From NCBI GenBank assembly GCA_963729365.1, contig CAVSNQ010000010.1, positions 277,123 to 341,122 on the forward strand: a DNA stretch of 64,000 nucleotides, read 5' to 3'. This DNA comes from JASHPR01 sp963729365. GTDB taxonomy: Bacteria > Actinomycetota > Actinomycetes > Streptosporangiales > Streptosporangiaceae. This document shows positions 51,586 through 60,186 of the stretch, piece after piece (position 1 is the stretch's first letter; the number at the start of each line of letters is the position of its first letter). The translations under genes were made by a program, and so were the position numbers. Below the pieces are notes generated by a model. That model saw only the letters and a list, made by a program, of their open reading frames with translations. It was not told the origin of the DNA and made no database searches.

Positions 51586-53484
51586 ATGAGACCTCCCTGT
51601 TCGGGTACCGCGATGGCGGCCCTCGCCCTCGTCAGCGCGACCCTGCTGGCTGCCTGCGCCGGCCGGAGCACGACCACGACGGACTCGGCGGTGCGGGGTG
51701 TCTACGGCTCGCTGCCGGCGGCCGCCACCGGCACCCAGCACGCCGGCACCGTGTCGGTGGCCCAGCCGCCGGACTCCGCACCAACCTGGATCTTGCCGCT
51801 GGCTACCTCGGCGTCCGTATCGGTGTTCACGGTGCACCTGTTCGATCAGCAGATGTACCGGCCGCTGTACTGGCTGGTGAACGGTGTCGGGCCGAAGGAG
51901 GCCCCGGCGCTGAGCCTGGCCAGCGACCCCGAGGTCAGCAACGGCGACAAGACGTTCACGGTCACCCTCAAGACCAGCTACAAATGGTCCGACGGCAAGC
52001 CGATCACCTCCCAGGACATCCTCTTCTGGTATGACCTGATGAAGGCCGCGGTGAAGGCGAGCCCGTCGAACTGGGCCTATTACACCCCCGGCATCGGCAT
52101 GCCCGACCAGGTCGCCAGCGTTACCGCGCCCAGCGCGGGCACGGTCGTGTTCACCATGAAGTCCGCGGTCAACCCGACCTGGTTCTGGCAGAACGAGCTC
52201 GGCGTGATCCAGCCGATGCCCGCCTTCGCCTGGGCCAGAGCCTCGGCCACCGGCCCGATCCTGAACTTCGCCAGCCCGCAGAACGCGGCGCGGATCTACA
52301 ACTACCTCGCCGCCCAGGCCAGACCGTCGGCCTCCTGGGCGACCAGCCCGCTGTGGAAGATCGTGGACGGTCCGTACACTTTGTCCTCGTTCAACACCGT
52401 CAGCGGCGCCTTTACCATGTCGCCCAACCAGGCCTACGGCGGCCCGCACGCCAAGACGGTGTCCGCGTACTCCAGCGTGCCGTTTACCTCCGACAGCGCC
52501 GAGGACAACGCCATCCGGTCCGGCAGCCTCGACGTCGGCTACATCCCGCTGGGCAACCTGCCCCAAATCAGCAAGATCAAGTCGGTCGGCTACAACGTGT
52601 TCGGCTACCCGGCCTTCGGCTGGCTGTATGTCGTCTATAACTTCCAGGACGCCACCGGCCACTTCAACAAGATCATCAGCCAGCTCTACATCCGCCAGGC
52701 CATAGCGCGCCTGCAAGACCAGCCGGGCGTAATCAAGGCGTTCTTCTACGGGGCCGCAGGCCAGGCCTACGGGCCAGTGCCGGTGCTCCCCAAGAGCCCG
52801 TACACTCCTGCGAACGCGCTGACCAACCCGTACCCGTTCAGCGTCACCGCCGCGACCAGCCTGCTGAAGGCACACGGCTGGAAGGTCATCCCCGGCGGCA
52901 CGGACACCTGCACCCGGCCGGGCACCGGCTCCTCGGACTGCGGCGCCGGCATCCCCGCCGGGACGCCGCTGGCCTGGAACCTGATCTACACGACCACCCC
53001 GGCCAGCATCGGCGAGCAGGTCACCGCCTTGGCCTCGGAGGCGAAGAGTGCAGGTATCGAGATCACCCTGGTGTCCAGCAATTTCGACTACATCGTCGCC
53101 AACTACGACGACCAGACCCCGGCCGGGAAGGCGGACACCGGCAAATGGGCGATGGCAGATTTCGGCGGCTTCGCTGACAACACCTACCCGACCACCTTCG
53201 GAATCTTCAACTGCGCCGGGTCGTCCAACTTCGGCGGGTACTGCAGCCCGCAGGCCGACAAGCTGATCGATGCCTCGGTGCTCAGCACGAACCCGAGGGC
53301 GGTGACCGGCGAGGCCTCGTACCTGACCACCCAGCAGCCGGGCCTGTTCGGGCCCACGCCGGCCGACGCGCTGGAGATCGGCAACGTGCTGGTCTGGAAG
53401 AAGACCCTCTCCGGCCCGCCAGCATCGTTCGCGACCGTCACCCAGTTCAACATCAACCCCGAGATGTGGTACTTCACGACATAG
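51586..53484 (+). CDS. ABC transporter substrate-binding lipoprotein (SBP_bac_5)
   Basis: A 632-residue extracytoplasmic binding protein of the oligopeptide/nickel family. The lipobox is LLAAC with Cys24. The family segments include FTVTLKTSYKWSDGKPITSQ, DILFWYDLM and YNFQDATGHFNKIISQLYIR. It would be anchored to the membrane by a diacylglyceryl Cys and bind peptides or similar ligands. No permease or ATPase gene is adjacent, so it either feeds a transporter encoded elsewhere or acts as a sensor. Confidence 0.92.
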   Translation: MRPPCSGTAMAALALVSATLLAACAGRSTTTTDSAVRGVYGSLPAAATGTQHAGTVSVAQPPDSAPTWILPLATSASVSVFTVHLFDQQMYRPLYWLVNGVGPKEAPALSLASDPEVSNGDKTFTVTLKTSYKWSDGKPITSQDILFWYDLMKAAVKASPSNWAYYTPGIGMPDQVASVTAPSAGTVVFTMKSAVNPTWFWQNELGVIQPMPAFAWARASATGPILNFASPQNAARIYNYLAAQARPSASWATSPLWKIVDGPYTLSSFNTVSGAFTMSPNQAYGGPHAKTVSAYSSVPFTSDSAEDNAIRSGSLDVGYIPLGNLPQISKIKSVGYNVFGYPAFGWLYVVYNFQDATGHFNKIISQLYIRQAIARLQDQPGVIKAFFYGAAGQAYGPVPVLPKSPYTPANALTNPYPFSVTAATSLLKAHGWKVIPGGTDTCTRPGTGSSDCGAGIPAGTPLAWNLIYTTTPASIGEQVTALASEAKSAGIEITLVSSNFDYIVANYDDQTPAGKADTGKWAMADFGGFADNTYPTTFGIFNCAGSSNFGGYCSPQADKLIDASVLSTNPRAVTGEASYLTTQQPGLFGPTPADALEIGNVLVWKKTLSGPPASFATVTQFNINPEMWYFTT

Positions 53485-53866
53485 CAGCTCAGGGGCACCG
53501 CCCGGGACCGTCCGAAGTCATCGTTTGCGGCAGCGGGTGGCCTGCGCGGGAGCGGTCTTGGTCAGGAACCCGGCGAGCAGCGCGCGGCCGGGCCGACGCC
53601 ACTCACACTGCCGGGGCGCAGGACGTAACAGATCTGGCGGCCCCAGCTTCTCGCAGCGGGGTCAAGCAGGTATTGGCGCACCTCGTGGCAGACCGCATGG
53701 GGCGGGCGAACTGGCAGGCATGACCTCTTCCGCGCCCTTGGTGGGGTAGCGGCGTTCATCGCCCCGTCCGAAACCGCTCTAAAGCCTAGGGCCGAACCCC
53801 AGGGCTTCCCCTAGCGACACGGCCAGCTGGCCCGGTCAGCCTTGGTACAGACAACAAGGAGGAAAC
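53485..53866. other. Interval holding the second copy of the duplicated motif
   Basis: No gene is seen between the binding-protein stop and the DUF4389 gene. It contains the motif at 53787-53817 and an AGGAGG ribosome-binding site near 53859. Confidence 0.6.
53787..53817 (+). promoter_or_regulatory. 31-bp duplicated motif, copy 2 (upstream of the DUF4389 gene)
   Basis: Identical to 49737-49767 except for one base (G for C at the 14th-17th position block), with the same CTAGGG/CCCTAG arms. It lies 50 bases before the ATG at 53867. Confidence 0.75.
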
Positions 53867-54607
53867 ATGGAACAGAGCTACCCCGTGGAGGTGCGAGCTC
53901 GGCTCGACGAGCCCTTGAGCCGCTGGATGTGGCTGGTCAAGTGGCTGCTGGCGATCCCGCACTACATCGTGCTGTTCTTCTTGTGGATCGCGTTCGCCGT
54001 CGTGACCGTGATCGCGTTCTTCGCGATCTTGTTCACCGGGCGCTACCCCCGCCCGCTGTTCGGCTTCAATCTGGGGGTGCTGCGCTGGTCGTGGCGGGTC
54101 GCCTACTACACCTACAGCGCCCTGGGGACCGACCGCTACCCCCCATTCAGCCTGAATGAGGAGCCGGACTACCCCGCCACGCTGGACATTGCCTACCCAC
54201 AGCGGCTCTCCCGCGGGCTGGTCCTGGTCAAGTGGTGGCTGCTGGCGATCCCGCAATACGCAATCGCCGCCGTGTTCGCCGGCGGCGCCGCCTACACCCA
54301 CACAGCAGGCTCGGGGCACACATGGCCGACCGATGCCCTCTCCGGCGGCCTGATCGGCCTGCTCGTGTGCTTCGCGGCGATCACGCTGCTGTTCACGGGC
54401 CGTTACCCGCGAGGGCTGTACAACCTCATCATCGGCATGAACCGCTGGGTGGTGCGGGTCATCGCGTACGCCGCCCTGATGACCGACGCCTACCCGCCGT
54501 TCCGTCTCGACCAGGGCGGGACGGGCGTGCCCGCCGCCCCCACACCCGATGACCCCGCGCCCGCGTCGGCCGCCTGGGCCCCGAGTTCCCCCACACCGGT
54601 CAGCTAA
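53867..54607 (+). CDS. DUF4389 membrane protein
   Basis: A 246-residue protein built from two copies of one module: LSRWMWLVKWLLAIPHYIVL ... ILFTGRYPRPLFGFNLGVLR and LSRGLVLVKWWLLAIPQYAI ... LLFTGRYPRGLYNLIIGMNR, each ending near DRYPPF or DAYPPF. Four main helices. DUF4389 proteins are membrane proteins of unknown function common in actinobacteria. First gene downstream of motif copy 2 and 29 bases before the DUF4386 gene. Confidence 0.9.
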   Translation: MEQSYPVEVRARLDEPLSRWMWLVKWLLAIPHYIVLFFLWIAFAVVTVIAFFAILFTGRYPRPLFGFNLGVLRWSWRVAYYTYSALGTDRYPPFSLNEEPDYPATLDIAYPQRLSRGLVLVKWWLLAIPQYAIAAVFAGGAAYTHTAGSGHTWPTDALSGGLIGLLVCFAAITLLFTGRYPRGLYNLIIGMNRWVVRVIAYAALMTDAYPPFRLDQGGTGVPAAPTPDDPAPASAAWAPSSPTPVS

Positions 54608-54636
54608 AACTCAGCAATCACGAAAAGGAGACCGAC

Positions 54637-55410
54637 ATGGTGACCACCGTCGAGACCCCAGCAGCGAAAGCAGCAAAACGTATCCCGATGACGTCAACGA
54701 GGAAGACTGCGCTGGTCGCGGGCGTTTTCTATCTGATTACCTTCATCTCGATCCCCACCCTGGCCCTCTATGGCCCGGTGAAGAACCATCGGGACTGGAT
54801 CCTCGGCTCCGGCGGCCACACGGGCGTGCTCGTGGGCGGCTTCCTCGAGGTGGTCGTCGCCCTCGCCGGCATCGGCACCGCTGTCACGCTGTACCCGGTG
54901 GTCAAGCGGCAGAACGAAGGCGCCGCGCTGGGCTTTGTCGCCGCCCGCGTCCTCGAGGCCGGCATGATCTTCACCGGTGTCGTCAGCCTGCTGTCGCTGG
55001 TGACCTTGCGACAGGACCTAGGCGGAGCGGGCGGGGCAAATGCCGCCGTGCTGGTCACCACCAGCGCGTCGCACGTGGCGATCTACAACTGGACATTCCT
55101 GCTCTCACAGAGCCTCATGCCGGCCATCAACGCACTGTTGCTGGGCTCCATTATGTACCGGTCCGGGCTCGTGCCCCGCATCATTCCCGTAGTAGGGCTC
55201 ATCGGAGCCCCGTTCCTGATCTGCACCGTCATCGCGACCCTGTTCGGCGGCATGAAGCTGGGCTCTCCCCAGCTCGCCGCAGTCCCGGTGGCTGCCTGGG
55301 AGCTGTCACTGGGCGTGTGGCTGGTCGTCAAAGGCTTTAAGCCCTCTCCGATCACCGCCGCAATAGACGCTGCCAGCACGCCGCGCACCGACCAGGACGT
55401 CGCTGTCTGA
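54637..55410 (+). CDS. DUF4386 membrane protein
   Basis: A 257-residue protein with about six helices: RKTALVAGVFYLITFISIPT at the start, then VLVGGFLEVVVALAGIGTAV, LGFVAARVLEAGMIFTGVVS, and NALLLGSIMYRSGLVPRIIP. These are the DUF4386 hallmarks. It follows the DUF4389 gene at 29 bases with AAAAGGAG upstream, so it is in the same operon. Function unknown. Confidence 0.9.
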   Translation: MVTTVETPAAKAAKRIPMTSTRKTALVAGVFYLITFISIPTLALYGPVKNHRDWILGSGGHTGVLVGGFLEVVVALAGIGTAVTLYPVVKRQNEGAALGFVAARVLEAGMIFTGVVSLLSLVTLRQDLGGAGGANAAVLVTTSASHVAIYNWTFLLSQSLMPAINALLLGSIMYRSGLVPRIIPVVGLIGAPFLICTVIATLFGGMKLGSPQLAAVPVAAWELSLGVWLVVKGFKPSPITAAIDAASTPRTDQDVAV

Positions 55411-55580
55411 CTCCGCTGGACCAGGCACCCGACGCCATACGCGACCTCCAAGCCGGAAAGCCCGCGGAAAGCCCGTCATCACCATGACCGACGCATGATG
55501 AGCCGCCGCGAGCTCCCGTTCGCAGAACCGAACCTCACCCCACCCTGTGGTCGCACAGGCCTAGAGCCGAAGGACCCGAG

Positions 55581-56384
55581 ATGACTCAAGAAACAGTCGC
55601 GATAGACCGGCCCGCACAGGCCACCATGAACTCACCGAAGCGCCTCGCGAGAACGGCACGCCTGCGGTTGCTGGCCGCCTTTCTGCCCGTCACCGCCGTG
55701 CTTTACGTTGGTGCCGAGGCGCTGGACCCCAGGGGCACCGACCAGGTGGCCACTTCTACGGCTGTCGCGTTGAAGCTGCTGCCCATCGCTGCGGCCCGCT
55801 CGTCCCAGCTGTACCTGTCGGGTTCGCTGTCGGTGCTGGCGCTCGGCGGCCTGGCGGTATCGTATGCGGCGATCGCCACGCTGGTCACCGGGCGCGGCTG
55901 GGTAATCGCCACGATTGCCGCGCTGCTGGGCGGCCTGGGCGCTTTCGCCGGGGCCATGCTCAACGTCCTGGGCGGAATCAGCCTCGCGGCCGCGGCCTCA
56001 GCGCACATGACCCAGATAGCGGCCGCCCGGTTCCTGGTCACCAGTTTCGGTTCCGGGCCGGCTCAGGTCGCCGGGTACGTCTATTTCGCCAGCGAATACG
56101 CCGCGCCGGTCGTCATGGGGTATGCGCTGTGGCGCAGCCGCGCCGTGCCGCGCTGGCTGGCCGTCTTGTTCACCGTCGGCCTGGAACTTGCCGAAAGCAT
56201 GGGCGCGATCGGCCCCAAGGTCGTGTTGTTCATGCTGCCGTTCGCCGTCGCGATGGTTCTGCTCGCGGCCCGGATCTGGCAGGCCGCCGCCCGTCCGGCC
56301 CCGATGACTGGTACCGCGCGCTCACCGGCGGCAACGACGTCGCCGGACACCGCAGCCGCCCCGGGAACCACTCCCGGGAGCTGA
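55581..56384 (+). CDS. DUF4386-like membrane protein
   Basis: A 267-residue protein with about seven helices: LRLLAAFLPVTAVLYVGAEA, LYLSGSLSVLALGGLAVSYA, IATIAALLGGLGAFAGAMLN, and YALWRSRAVPRWLAVLFTVG. It looks like a diverged relative of the preceding gene and probably belongs to the same operon (170 bases apart). Ends in a Thr/Ala/Pro-rich tail. Confidence 0.75.
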   Translation: MTQETVAIDRPAQATMNSPKRLARTARLRLLAAFLPVTAVLYVGAEALDPRGTDQVATSTAVALKLLPIAAARSSQLYLSGSLSVLALGGLAVSYAAIATLVTGRGWVIATIAALLGGLGAFAGAMLNVLGGISLAAAASAHMTQIAAARFLVTSFGSGPAQVAGYVYFASEYAAPVVMGYALWRSRAVPRWLAVLFTVGLELAESMGAIGPKVVLFMLPFAVAMVLLAARIWQAAARPAPMTGTARSPAATTSPDTAAAPGTTPGS

Positions 56385-56385
56385 C

Positions 56386-56724
56386 ATGGCAACCGCCAAC
56401 CCGCACATCAGGCCAATCCTGAACAAGCTCACCGCCGCCGCGCCCGCCTTCCCGCCCTGGAGAAGCGGCGACGCGCTGGGCCGCGGAAGGCCTCTGGGCC
56501 GCAGAAGCCGTGCTACTGGCGGGCCCACTTCGGAGCAGGCGTGGGTCGCCCGGGATCAGGCGATCCTCAAGGGACTTGCCGCCGACCGAGCACTCACGGA
56601 CGCAGGCCAGAGGCAGCGCCCGGCATACCCGTGGAACGAGACGCGCAGCCACTGTCCGTCGCGCTTGTCCGGCGTGCCGGACAGCGTGATCACGTCAACG
56701 ATCCAGCCACCAGGTGCGCCGTAG
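56386..56724 (+). CDS. Short hypothetical ORF, possibly a truncated gene
   Basis: A 112-residue frame whose ATG follows the previous stop by one base, with GGGAG upstream, so translation could be coupled. The first 25 residues (MATANPHIRPILNKLTAAAP) look natural, but the remainder is Arg/Pro-rich and low in protein character. May be the start of a decayed gene. Confidence 0.3.
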   Translation: MATANPHIRPILNKLTAAAPAFPPWRSGDALGRGRPLGRRSRATGGPTSEQAWVARDQAILKGLAADRALTDAGQRQRPAYPWNETRSHCPSRLSGVPDSVITSTIQPPGAP

Positions 56725-56949
56725 CGATCTGGCATACCGACATGATGCCCCAGGTCAGGGCGCTAAAGGCGATCCTGCCGCCGCGGCGGCCAGGCCGGAG
56801 GGCCTGGCACGGGCCGGGTAGACCCTGTGGCGGCGACATCACGCCAGCCCTGGGTGTCCAGCGTGTCGAGGTGGGCGCTCAGCCCGGTGGCTGCGGCGGC
56901 GGCGAGCACAGCTGCCGCCCGGCTGGCTAGCCGCCTACGCTTGGTGTTG

Positions 56950-59900
56950 ATGGAGACGTACACGTTTCTGTTTGCCGACATTGAGAACTCGACGGCGCTG
57001 CTGCGGCGCCTCGGGCAAGGCGCTTATGAGCAGGTGCTTGACGATCATCACGCGCTGATCCGGTCGGCTCTGGCCGTCCACGGCGGCAGCGAAGCGAACA
57101 CCCTGGGAGACGGGTTCTTCGCCGCGTTCTCCTCGCCGCGGGCGTGCGTGGCAGCGGTACTGCAGATTCAGCAGGCCATCGAGGCACATGCTTGGCCCGC
57201 CGGGGAGCAGGTCCGGGTGCGGATGGGCATCCATACCGGCGAGGCGGCGGAGACGACCGCCGGCCTGGTGGGCCTGGATGTGCACCGCGCGGCGCGGGTG
57301 GCGGCCGTCGGGCACGGCGGACAGGTGCTGGTATCGGAGACGGCGGCTGCGCTGGTGCGCGACTCGCTGCCGCCGGGCGCGGCGCTGACCGATCTGGGGG
57401 TGCACCGGCTGAAGGACCTGGGCCGCCCGGAACAGATCTTCCAGCTGCACGCGGGCGACCTCCAGGTCGACTTTCCGCCGCTGCGCTCGCTGGGCAGCGC
57501 GGCGCTGCCGAACAATCTGCCGGGCCAGCTGGCGACGTTCATCGGCCGCGGCCGGGAGCTGGCCGAGGTCCGTGCCCTGGCCGGGTCTTCGCGCCTGGTC
57601 ACGCTGACCGGGGCGGGGGGGTGCGGCAAGACCAGGCTGGGCCTGCAGGTGGCCGCCGAACTGCTGGACGGGTCCGGCGACGGGGTGTGGCTGGTGGAGC
57701 TGGCCGCGGTCACCGACCAGGACGCGGTGGCGCCGGCCATGGCTTCGGCGCTGGGGATCGCCGGGCAGCGTGGCCGGCCGGTGTTCGACGCCGTGGTCGA
57801 TGCGCTGGCCCCGCTGGACATCTTGATCGTGCTGGACAACTGCGAGCATCTGATCGACGGCTGTGCCAAGACCGCTGAGCTGGTCTTGCGGCGCTGCCCG
57901 CGGGTGCATCTGCTGGCCACCAGCCGCGAGCCGCTCGGCATCGGCGGGGAGACCGTATACCGGGTGCCGTCGCTGTCGCTGCCCGAACCCGGCGACAACG
58001 GTTCCCCGGCGGCCGAGTCGTCCGATGCGGTCGCGCTGTTCGCCGACCGGGCCAGAACGCAGGGCGTCAGCCTGGCCGCTAGCGAGCAGACCGCGGAGCT
58101 GGTGGTGTCGGTCTGCCGACGGCTGGACGGGATGCCGCTGGCCATCGAGCTGGCCGCCGCCCGGCTGCGCACGATGTCCCTGGCCAGCCTGCACGACCGG
58201 CTGGACCAGCGGTTCCGGCTGCTGACCGGCGGCAGCCGCACCGCCCTGGCGCGGCAGCAGACCCTGCGGGCGACGGTCGAGTGGTCCTATACGCTGCTCA
58301 ACGGGGCCGAGCAGGTGCTGCTGCGGCGTCTGCCGGTGTTCGCCGAGAGCTTCGACCTGGACGCCGCCGAGGCGGTGTGCGGCTTCGGCGACCTCGAGGC
58401 GCTCGACGTCGCCGGCCTGCTCGGCTCGCTGGCGGACAAGAGCCTGGTCGGCGCGGAGACAGCAGGCGAAACCCTGCGCTACCGGCTGCTGGAGACCATC
58501 CGCCAGTTCGCCGCCGAACGCCTCGCCGAGGCCGGCCAGGACGAGGCCGCCGCCCTCGCAGCCGCGCACGGCGCGCATTTCCTGTCCGTAGCCGAGGCGG
58601 CGGCCCCGCACCTGACCGGGCCGGATCAGGGCCGGTGGCTCGCGCGGCTGGACGTCGAGCAGGCGAACCTGCGGCGCGCGGCCGAGCACGCGGCCGGTGA
58701 CCCCGAGGGGACCGCGCGGGTGCTGCGGTTCGGCGTCGCGCTCCGACGCTACTGGATGGCGCAGGAACGGCCACCCGCGGAAGCCCGCGGGCTGGTCATG
58801 CCGGTGCTGCAGCGGCCCGACGCCCGGGCGGATCCCCGGCTGTTCGGTGCGGCACTGGTCAGCGCCATCGCCGCTCACCATGCTGACGTAGCCACGGCAC
58901 GGCGGCTGGGGGAACAGGCGGTTGAGTTCGCCCGCCAGCTCGGCGACGAGCGGTTGCTCGTCGAGTCGCTCGCGGTGAGCTGCGATGCTTATTTCTTCGC
59001 CGGCGAGCCGGAGACAGGACGTCCCCTCGGGCAAGAGGCGGTCGAGCGCGCCCGGCAGCTTGGTGATGATGTCCTGCTGGGCTGGAGTCTTGTGGAGTAC
59101 CTGCTGTGCAGCGAGCTCATCAACCCGGCTCGCTACCGGCAGCTATTCGCCGAGGCCGTCGCCTGCACCAGGCGGTCCGGCGACCAGCTCATGAGCCATT
59201 ACTTGTACAACAACGCCGGCATTCAGGCGCTGCGGGCGGGGGACATCCCCGCCGCCCGGGCTCATCTAGACGCCGCCCGGGCTCATCTGGACGCGGCGGC
59301 GCAGGCCATGCAGGCGATCGGCGGGAACTCCGCCAACGTGTCCGTCAACCTGGGCTGGGTGCTGCGGCAGGAGGGCGACCCGGACGGCGCGCGGTCAATG
59401 TTCGGGGCTGGCCTGCGGGTGAGCCGCCGGAACGGGGACCATGCCGGCATCGCCTATGCCAGCCTCGGCCTGGCGTGCCTGGCCGCGGACCGGGGCGACG
59501 GGCACCAGGCAGGAGTGCTGCACGGCGTGGCGCAGGCCTTTCTCGACCGGGCCGGAGAACCATGGCAGGAACTCGAGGCGCGCTATCGCCGGGAAAGCCT
59601 CGGTGACGTGCGAGCGCGCCTCGGCGCTGACCAGTGTGACCGGGCCTACGCCGAGGGCATGGCGCTCAGCGTCGACGCGGCCCTTGACCTGGCCCGTGGG
59701 CAGCTGACCGCCGCCCTGGACCTGCGGCAGCCGCCAGAACCGCCGGGTCTGGCCCAGCTCTCGGCCCGGGAACGGGAACTGGTCATCCTGGTCGCCCGCG
59801 GCGCCACCGACGCCCAGATCGCCGCCCAGTTGTACATCGCCGTCAGCACCGTCCGCTCCCACCTGGACCGGATCCGGGACAAGACCGGGTGCCGGCGCCG

Positions 59901-59985
59901 CGCCGACCTGACCCGCCTGGCCCTGCAGTCCGGCCTGGTCGAATCCACCGCACCGCGGCCGGCCGCCAGGCCGCCCGGCCCGTAG
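56950..59985 (+). CDS. Class III cyclase - STAND ATPase - LuxR fusion regulator
   Basis: A protein of about 1,011 residues from ATG 56950. Residues 1-170 form a class III nucleotide cyclase domain, METYTFLFADIENSTALLRR with metal Asp10 and TLGDGFFAAF with metal Asp54. Then comes an AfsR/NB-ARC ATPase (Walker A GAGGCGKT near 220-228, LDILIVLDNCEHLI, MPLAIELAAARL), TPR-like repeats including a tandem 7-residue AARAHLD duplication, and a C-terminal LuxR HTH near 936-996 (SVRTVRS-like STVRSHLDRIRDKTGCRRRA). The architecture matches mycobacterial Rv0386 and relatives. The usual substrate Lys is Asn50 and the usual Asn of the transition-state pair is His, so cyclase activity may be altered. Confidence 0.9.
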   Translation: METYTFLFADIENSTALLRRLGQGAYEQVLDDHHALIRSALAVHGGSEANTLGDGFFAAFSSPRACVAAVLQIQQAIEAHAWPAGEQVRVRMGIHTGEAAETTAGLVGLDVHRAARVAAVGHGGQVLVSETAAALVRDSLPPGAALTDLGVHRLKDLGRPEQIFQLHAGDLQVDFPPLRSLGSAALPNNLPGQLATFIGRGRELAEVRALAGSSRLVTLTGAGGCGKTRLGLQVAAELLDGSGDGVWLVELAAVTDQDAVAPAMASALGIAGQRGRPVFDAVVDALAPLDILIVLDNCEHLIDGCAKTAELVLRRCPRVHLLATSREPLGIGGETVYRVPSLSLPEPGDNGSPAAESSDAVALFADRARTQGVSLAASEQTAELVVSVCRRLDGMPLAIELAAARLRTMSLASLHDRLDQRFRLLTGGSRTALARQQTLRATVEWSYTLLNGAEQVLLRRLPVFAESFDLDAAEAVCGFGDLEALDVAGLLGSLADKSLVGAETAGETLRYRLLETIRQFAAERLAEAGQDEAAALAAAHGAHFLSVAEAAAPHLTGPDQGRWLARLDVEQANLRRAAEHAAGDPEGTARVLRFGVALRRYWMAQERPPAEARGLVMPVLQRPDARADPRLFGAALVSAIAAHHADVATARRLGEQAVEFARQLGDERLLVESLAVSCDAYFFAGEPETGRPLGQEAVERARQLGDDVLLGWSLVEYLLCSELINPARYRQLFAEAVACTRRSGDQLMSHYLYNNAGIQALRAGDIPAARAHLDAARAHLDAAAQAMQAIGGNSANVSVNLGWVLRQEGDPDGARSMFGAGLRVSRRNGDHAGIAYASLGLACLAADRGDGHQAGVLHGVAQAFLDRAGEPWQELEARYRRESLGDVRARLGADQCDRAYAEGMALSVDAALDLARGQLTAALDLRQPPEPPGLAQLSARERELVILVARGATDAQIAAQLYIAVSTVRSHLDRIRDKTGCRRRADLTRLALQSGLVESTAPRPAARPPGP

Positions 59986-60016
59986 CCGTCAGGCAGTTCG
60001 GCCCCCCGGACCGGGC

Positions 60017-60066
60017 GCAAAGGAGTAACCCGGCGTCTGCCGCGCGGCCGGGAGCGCAGCCTGGCA
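60017..60066 (+). promoter_or_regulatory. Duplicated upstream motif, copy 1 (before the second LuxR regulator)
   Basis: GCAAAGGAGTAACCCGGCGT followed by CTGCC (60017-60041), then GCAGCCTGGCA at 60056-60066. The same two blocks in the same order lie at 62681-62734 before the ECF sigma gene. A shared promoter or regulator site is likely. Confidence 0.65.
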
Positions 60067-60186
60067 CGTTCCTCGGACTGATCCAGCTCGGTGGATGGCG
60101 CTGCCGATGGGTGGTGCGTGCCGCTTGTCCGGCTGGGGTGGCCGGGCTGGATGCTGGGCCGCCGAGATCTGCCGTATGGTCGGGTC

